A stretch of DNA of 17,795 nucleotides, taken from NCBI GenBank assembly GCA_030040395.1, contig JASHTU010000081.1:1-17795 (forward strand), given 5' to 3'. Under the pieces are notes generated by a model. It did no database searches. It had not been told where the DNA came from and worked only from the letters and a program-made list of their open reading frames with translations. Position numbers and translations under genes: made by a program. Source of the DNA: Acidobacteriaceae bacterium. Its GTDB lineage: Bacteria > Acidobacteriota > Terriglobia > Terriglobales > Acidobacteriaceae. Of the stretch, positions 14,258 to 17,795 are shown piece by piece (positions within the stretch are counted from its first letter, which is position 1; every line of letters begins with the position of its first letter).

Positions 14258-14902
14258 GTGGTATCGGCGGAAGCCATTGTGACCTTGCATGACGAGCGGA
14301 CCCGCCTCTGGCACCAGGAATACGCGGCGGCGGACGAGCCACGGTCCTCCCCGGCAGACTCGGAGAAATCCTCGGCTGCGGGGTGGCTCGCGGCGGTTAC
14401 GCGCCACCATCGCGCCAATTTCGATCTGTGGCACATCGAGGATGAGGCGCGGGCCCCAAACGTAACCGACGCGTCGCTGGCCGCGGTCAAGCGCTGCATC
14501 GACCGCACCAACCAGCTCCGCAACGACCTGACCGAGGAGCTCGACCGATTCCTGATGGGCTGGCTGGAGCCGCGTGGTCTTCCCAGTTCCTCGGCGCCGA
14601 TGAACTCTGAATCGCCCGGCCTGATCGTCGACCGGCTTTCCGTGTTGGCGCTCAAAATCTACCACACGCGCGAAGAGATTGGCCGGCCGGGCGCTCCGGC
14701 TGGCCATGTGGACCGCAACCGCAACCGCCTGACCATCCTCGAGGAGCAGCGCGCCGACCTCGCCCGCTGCCTTGACGCGCTGTGGCGCGAAATCCTGGCC
14801 GGAACCCGGAGGTTCAAGATCTACCGGCAATTGAAGATGTATAACGACCCCGCGCTCAACCCGGCCATCTATGGCAAGAAGACTCCCGCGCCGGCGCGAT
14901 GA
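14258..14902 (+). CDS. DUF4254 family protein
   Basis: This 214-residue, mostly helical protein without signal or membrane segment belongs to the DUF4254 family, recognised from the run of conserved pieces HHRANFDLWHIEDEAR, VKRCIDRTNQLRNDLTEELD, MNSESPGLIVDRLSVLALKIYH, LTILEEQRADLARCLDALW and RFKIYRQLKMYNDPALNP. Relatives are often found near lipopolysaccharide or glycan glycosyltransferase genes, but none is seen here and no biochemical role is established to my knowledge. GTG at 14258 is preferred, since AGGAG lies 8 nt upstream; the GTG at 14252 would have a 2-nt spacing. It is divergent from the exported TPR gene and is followed, 21 bp after its stop, by a strong promoter for the next operon, so it is probably transcribed alone. 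Confidence 0.88.
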   Translation: MVSAEAIVTLHDERTRLWHQEYAAADEPRSSPADSEKSSAAGWLAAVTRHHRANFDLWHIEDEARAPNVTDASLAAVKRCIDRTNQLRNDLTEELDRFLMGWLEPRGLPSSSAPMNSESPGLIVDRLSVLALKIYHTREEIGRPGAPAGHVDRNRNRLTILEEQRADLARCLDALWREILAGTRRFKIYRQLKMYNDPALNPAIYGKKTPAPAR

Positions 14903-14923
14903 CTCGGTGCGTTACAGCAACCA

Positions 14924-14952
14924 TTGACGCCGGGCCGGGTTCTGCGTATAAA
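14924..14952 (+). promoter_or_regulatory. Near-consensus sigma70 promoter for the TPR-yvcK pair
   Basis: TTGACG (14924-14929), exactly 17 nt, then TATAAA (14947-14952). The start would be near 14959, giving a leader of close to 90 nt before ATG 15047. It is the best promoter match in the window. Confidence 0.75.
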
Positions 14953-15046
14953 GATGGCCTAAGCAGCGTTATTCCCGAGCGGGCGGTGTGGACCGGCAGG
15001 CGGGCCGGCCACCTCGCGTTCGAGAGTGCGCGCAAGTGACAAACCC

Positions 15047-15595
15047 ATGATGCAAGAGGCCCGATCCGCGGCTCCGAGCCGCATCAAGAACGTCAAACCG
15101 CCGGCCAAGCCCGACGGCCACTCCGCTGTTTTCCAGCACTACCAGGTTGCGGTGCAGTTGCTGCAACAGGGTAAGTACGAGAAAGCCCAGGCGGCTCTCG
15201 AAAAGCTCCTTCCCGACGCCCCGGCAGAGCTCAAGGAACGTTGTAAGATGTACATCCAAACCTGCCAGCGGCAACTGGAAAAGCCGAATCTGGCGTTTCT
15301 CACCCCCGAGGAACACTACGATTACGCTATTTCCCAGTTGAACACCGGCTACTACGAAGAGGCCCGCGAGCAGTTCCAGAGTATTCTCGCCGGCTATCCC
15401 GAGGCCGATTACGCCTTTTACGGGCTGGCGGTGCTCGACGCCATCACCGGCCGTTCCCAGGATTGCCTCACCAACCTGGCCCGGGCCATCGAGCTCAACG
15501 CCAAAAACCGCTTACAGGCTCGCGTGGACAACGACTTCCAGAACATGGTGGACGACCCTCGCTTTACCGAATTGCTGTATCCTGAGGTTCCGTAA
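15047..15595 (+). CDS. Cytosolic TPR protein upstream of yvcK
   Basis: This 182-residue protein without signal peptide has TPR-like helix pairs: FQHYQVAVQLLQQGKYEKAQAALEKLLPDAP, then HYDYAISQLNTGYYEEAREQFQSILAGYPEADYAFYGLAVLDAITG, then a final pair SQDCLTNLARAIELNAKNRLQARVDNDF. The ending NMVDDPRFTELL resembles the tail of other TPR proteins in which the last repeat is followed by D-P-F-L. Such proteins mediate protein contacts; the partner is unknown. ATG 15047 (followed by another ATG) was chosen although it has no clear Shine-Dalgarno; GTG 15026 is an in-frame alternative. The stop is 8 nt before the yvcK-like start, so the two genes are one operon under the 14924 promoter. Confidence 0.85.
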   Translation: MMQEARSAAPSRIKNVKPPAKPDGHSAVFQHYQVAVQLLQQGKYEKAQAALEKLLPDAPAELKERCKMYIQTCQRQLEKPNLAFLTPEEHYDYAISQLNTGYYEEAREQFQSILAGYPEADYAFYGLAVLDAITGRSQDCLTNLARAIELNAKNRLQARVDNDFQNMVDDPRFTELLYPEVP

Positions 15596-15603
15596 CGTCC
15601 GAT

Positions 15604-16677
15604 TTGAGCCCTGCGATTCCCGCTACCGGTGAACTCGTGCGCGCGCCGTCTTCCAGCCCTGACCCTGCGGTAGCCTTGCGTCCTTTGCGTGTGGTGGTCA
15701 TCGGCGGCGGAACCGGTCTCTCCACGCTGCTGCGCGGCCTCCGGCGCCATGTGCTCGCGCCCGGTCAAAGCGGCGATGCGCCGGCGCAAATTGCCGACCT
15801 CGCCGCTGTGGTCACGGTGACTGATGACGGGGGCTCATCGGGTCGCTTGCGTCGCGGCTTCAACATGCTGCCGCCCGGCGACCTGCGCAATTGCATGGTG
15901 GCCCTTAGCGAAGAAGAAGACCTGCTGGTCCAGCTCTTTAGCCATCGCTTCAAGGCCGGTGGCTCGCTCAAGGGTCACAACTTCGGCAACCTGTTCGTGG
16001 CCGCCCTCACCGAGATTACCGGCGATTTCGCCCTCGCCATTCAACTGGCGTCGAAAATTCTCGCCACCCGCGGCAACATTTACCCGGCCACGGAAGCCAA
16101 CACCACCCTCATCGCCCACATGGACGACGGCTCGGTTGTGCGCGGCGAAACCAACATCACCGCCAGCCGCCGTCGCATATTGGAACTTACTCTCGATCCC
16201 CCCGACCCGGCGCCGCTTCCGGAGACGCTCGAAGCCATCGAGCGTGCCGACCTCATCACCGTTGGCCCCGGCTCTCTCTACACCTCGCTGATCACGAACC
16301 TTCTCGTTGACGGAATTCCCCTCGCGCTGAGCCGGGCCCGCGGCCTGCGCGTGTATATCTGCAATCTCATGACCCAGGCCAACGAGAGCCTGGGCTTGTC
16401 CGCCTCCGAGCACATCGAGCGCATCTACGAGCACACCCGCGCCCCGATTTTCGATTGTGCGCTGGTCAATACCGCTCCCATTTCGCCTGAAACCCTCGCC
16501 CGCTACGCAGCCGAGGGAGCCGCGCCCATCGAGCCCGACATCGACCGCATCGAGGCCCTCGGCGTGCGCTGCATCGCCGGCGATTTCTTGAGCGAAGAAA
16601 ACGTGGTGCGCCACGCGGCGGGACGCGTCACCAGCACTTTGCTGGCCCTGGGGCTCAACGCACCGCTGCGCGCTTGA
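15604..16677 (+). CDS. yvcK: YvcK/CofD-like family protein (gluconeogenesis factor)
   Basis: This 357-residue protein matches the YvcK branch of the CofD-like family: phosphate/nucleotide loop VVVIGGGTGLSTLLRGLR at 30-47, TVTDDGGSSGRLR at 71-83, MLPPGDLRN at 88-96, LKGHNFGNL at 122-130, the VGPGSLYTS stretch in the middle and VNTAP near the last third. In Bacillus YvcK binds UDP-sugars and is needed for growth on gluconeogenic carbon and for correct cell-wall synthesis; I infer a similar cytosolic role. CofD proper makes F420, but the sequence and lack of F420 genes favour YvcK. In Firmicutes and Actinobacteria it sits with rapZ and whiA; here neither is present and a TPR gene precedes it. 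The start is uncertain: TTG 15604 is used, GTG 15637 is possible, neither with a good ribosome site. Confidence 0.92.
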   Translation: MSPAIPATGELVRAPSSSPDPAVALRPLRVVVIGGGTGLSTLLRGLRRHVLAPGQSGDAPAQIADLAAVVTVTDDGGSSGRLRRGFNMLPPGDLRNCMVALSEEEDLLVQLFSHRFKAGGSLKGHNFGNLFVAALTEITGDFALAIQLASKILATRGNIYPATEANTTLIAHMDDGSVVRGETNITASRRRILELTLDPPDPAPLPETLEAIERADLITVGPGSLYTSLITNLLVDGIPLALSRARGLRVYICNLMTQANESLGLSASEHIERIYEHTRAPIFDCALVNTAPISPETLARYAAEGAAPIEPDIDRIEALGVRCIAGDFLSEENVVRHAAGRVTSTLLALGLNAPLRA

Positions 16678-16735
16678 CCCGCCGACAAAAACACAAAGGC
16701 CGCGCCCGCCTGCACGTGCGCAGGAAATTGCCCGG

Positions 16736-17071
16736 CTACTTAGTCGACACCCGGCGCAGTTTTTCCCGCTGCTCGGCGATATCGTCCAAGGCTCCTTGCA
16801 CCCGGCTGAGCATCGACTGAATCTCTTCGAGATAAATCGGGAGCGTGTTCCACCAGGTTCTCATGGTGTCGGGCTGGTCGATCATCGCCAGCGCCGTGCC
16901 TGAAGCAGCCGCCACCAGGCCCGCGCGGCTCTTGCCGGCCATCAGCAGAACGCCGCTCAGGGCAAGGGAGCCGGCGGCGGCAACGCGAACCCAATGCACC
17001 GGCTCAACCGCGGCCGCCCCGGCCGCATTCTCGGGATTGTTCCCAGACGTCGAAAGCGGCACAACCACCAT
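16736..17071 (-). CDS. Small membrane protein of unknown function
   Basis: I recognise no family. The 111-residue product has a low-complexity polar start (1-22), a hydrophobic hairpin with two probable membrane helices (VRVAAAGSLALSGVLLMAG near 28-46 and RAGLVAAASGTALAMI near 49-64, separated by KS), then an amphipathic helical tail with heptad character (YLEEIQSMLSRVQGALDDIAEQREKLRRV). The tail could form a coiled coil in the cytosol. The start is secure: AAGGAG sits 5 nt before the ATG. It is convergent with yvcK, 58 bp from its stop, and stands alone. On its upstream side TATAGA at 17126-17121 is a possible -10, placed directly inside one inverted-repeat arm junction. Confidence 0.8.
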   Translation of the reverse strand: MVVVPLSTSGNNPENAAGAAAVEPVHWVRVAAAGSLALSGVLLMAGKSRAGLVAAASGTALAMIDQPDTMRTWWNTLPIYLEEIQSMLSRVQGALDDIAEQREKLRRVSTK

Positions 17072-17126
17072 AGCTTCTCCTTCCCTTCCGCGCTCCGCCG
17101 CCGGAGGCGGCAGAACCGTGTCTATA

Positions 17127-17235
17127 GCGGTTTAGGAAATGTTGTCGGGAGAATCCGGAGAAGCCGAGCCGACGCGACCTCAAGTAGCGGCGACCCTGCA
17201 TGATTCTGGCGACCCCACGTGATTTCCTAAACCGC
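17127..17235. repeat. 109-bp element with perfect 14-bp inverted ends (MITE-like)
   Basis: GCGGTTTAGGAAAT at 17127-17140 is the exact reverse complement of 17222-17235. Inside the arms a second imperfect pair continues: GTCGGGAGAATC (17144-17155) against the complement of GATTCTGGCGAC (17202-17213), 10 of 12 matching. TA dinucleotides lie 0 and 2 nt outside the arms. No ORF of note is inside. It could be a small non-autonomous transposable element, an extended RNA hairpin, or paired operators with -10-like boxes on each outer side (TATAGA to the left; TAAAAT to the right). It fills most of the 307-bp gap between the two flanking small genes; the rest of that gap shows nothing else I can support. 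Confidence 0.6.
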
Positions 17236-17378
17236 CGTAAAATATCGCTCGAAACCAACGGCTCGCGCCAATTCCTGGGCGAACCGCGCGGCGCAGGCAA
17301 GCTTCGGAATTCCGATCCCGCTTCCGCCGCCGCCGCGGCTCCGAGAAAACCGCTCCTCCTTGGCTTGGATGCTCGCCT

Positions 17379-17693
17379 TTAGTCCAGGTCGAATTCTCGC
17401 AGCGGCTTGCCTTCCGGCGCGTCCTTGGCCTTGCGCAGCGCCTCGGCAAACTTCTTCTCGAACAAATCGGCCTTATTCTTCTCCGCGTCCACGCTCTGGC
17501 GGAAGATCGACTCTTTCCGCTCCTCGTGCTCCCGCATGGCCTTGGCCGCCGTCTCCAGGTCCTCAAACATCCGCTTGCGTGGCGCCGAGGTGTGGCTCAC
17601 CACCAGACCCGTCGCCCCGTCGATTCTCAGCATCGCCCCGCAGTCCGGGCACGCCACTTCGAAAATGTTTTCCCTTGCTTTTGCCTTTGCCAT
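17379..17693 (-). CDS. Small CxxC and coiled-coil protein of unknown function
   Basis: This 104-residue hydrophilic protein has one CPDC pair (Cys15, Cys18) in FEVACPDCGAMLRIDGATG, which looks like half of a zinc ribbon or a rubredoxin-type knuckle, followed by a long charged helix (FEDLETAAKAMREHEERKESIFRQSVDAEKNKADLFEKKFAEALRKAK) with coiled-coil character. Since only two cysteines exist, metal binding would require a dimer. No signal or membrane segment is present. Function unknown; a nucleic-acid or scaffold role would be guesswork. The start is doubtful: ATG 17693 fits best with a TACAAT -10-like box at 17709-17704, while ATG 17705 would overlap that box. The frame is open upstream to 17789 without a better ribosome site. 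Confidence 0.72.
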   Translation of the reverse strand: MAKAKARENIFEVACPDCGAMLRIDGATGLVVSHTSAPRKRMFEDLETAAKAMREHEERKESIFRQSVDAEKNKADLFEKKFAEALRKAKDAPEGKPLREFDLD

Positions 17694-17703
17694 CACATCT
17701 GGC

Positions 17704-17709
17704 ATTGTA
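17704..17709 (-). promoter_or_regulatory. -10-like hexamer TACAAT before the CxxC protein gene
   Basis: TACAAT on the minus strand predicts a start near 17697, about 4 nt before ATG 17693. It is identical to the hexamer before the HAD gene. No -35 is clear. The remaining bases to 17795 hold no gene I can support. Confidence 0.35.
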
Positions 17710-17795
17710 GGCGCGATGATGCTCGCTTGCCTATAGACCCCTATCGCCTCCCAGCGCTGCCTTCTTGACAGCCCAACGCCCCAGGGCAAAAGATG

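Noticed and set aside
16709..16724. Hairpin CCTGC/GCAGG between yvcK and the convergent small gene as a bidirectional terminator
   Set aside because: Only 5-bp arms and no adjacent T-tract on either strand; the nearest T-rich run is about 16 nt away.
17200..17382. 60-residue plus-strand frame starting in the inverted-repeat element
   Set aside because: It begins inside the repeat, has an Ala/Pro/Arg low-complexity body and no ribosome site.

Overview
This 17.8 kb window is GC-rich chromosomal DNA of housekeeping character, with no phage, transposase, CRISPR, rRNA or tRNA gene that I can see. The gene set fits a Gram-negative didermic soil-type bacterium: an AsmA-family envelope protein, tandem signal peptidases, exported TPR and barrel-like proteins, DUF4254, and a YvcK-family factor. 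I would guess Acidobacteriota, but that is inference from gene content and style, not from a marker gene.

Region 1 (1-3311) is methyl-cycle metabolism. On the minus strand lie ahcY (S-adenosylhomocysteinase) and, 202 bp downstream, a metF cut by the window edge. Divergent from ahcY is an ArsR/methyltransferase fusion regulator resembling SahR. The gap between them holds a good sigma70-type promoter for ahcY with ATATC/GATAT half-sites across its -10 and start region. This is the best regulatory circuit in the window: a protein that probably senses SAH sits against the enzyme that removes SAH. The ahcY-metF gap carries heptamer repeats in inverted arrangement.

Region 2 (3339-5985), plus strand: a small exported barrel-like protein, an ArsR-type repressor, a short-chain dehydrogenase with a strong palindrome in its leader, and an alpha-carbonic-anhydrase-like protein in which all three zinc histidines are replaced (Gln, Arg, Asp).

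Region 3 (6056-14082), minus strand: an exported TPR protein, rnc, two tandem signal peptidase I genes and a large AsmA-like protein, tightly packed (GTGA overlap between rnc and the first lepB), followed by a HAD phosphatase. A second heptamer-periodic repeat lies in the leader of rnc.

Region 4 (14258-16677), plus strand: a DUF4254 protein, then a near-consensus promoter driving a TPR protein and a YvcK/CofD-like protein 8 bp apart.

Region 5 (16736-17795), minus strand: a small membrane protein and a small CxxC/coiled-coil protein, separated by a 109-bp element with perfect 14-bp inverted ends. Several minus-strand genes have a -10-like hexamer only 6-10 nt before the start codon and no Shine-Dalgarno, suggesting leaderless transcripts.
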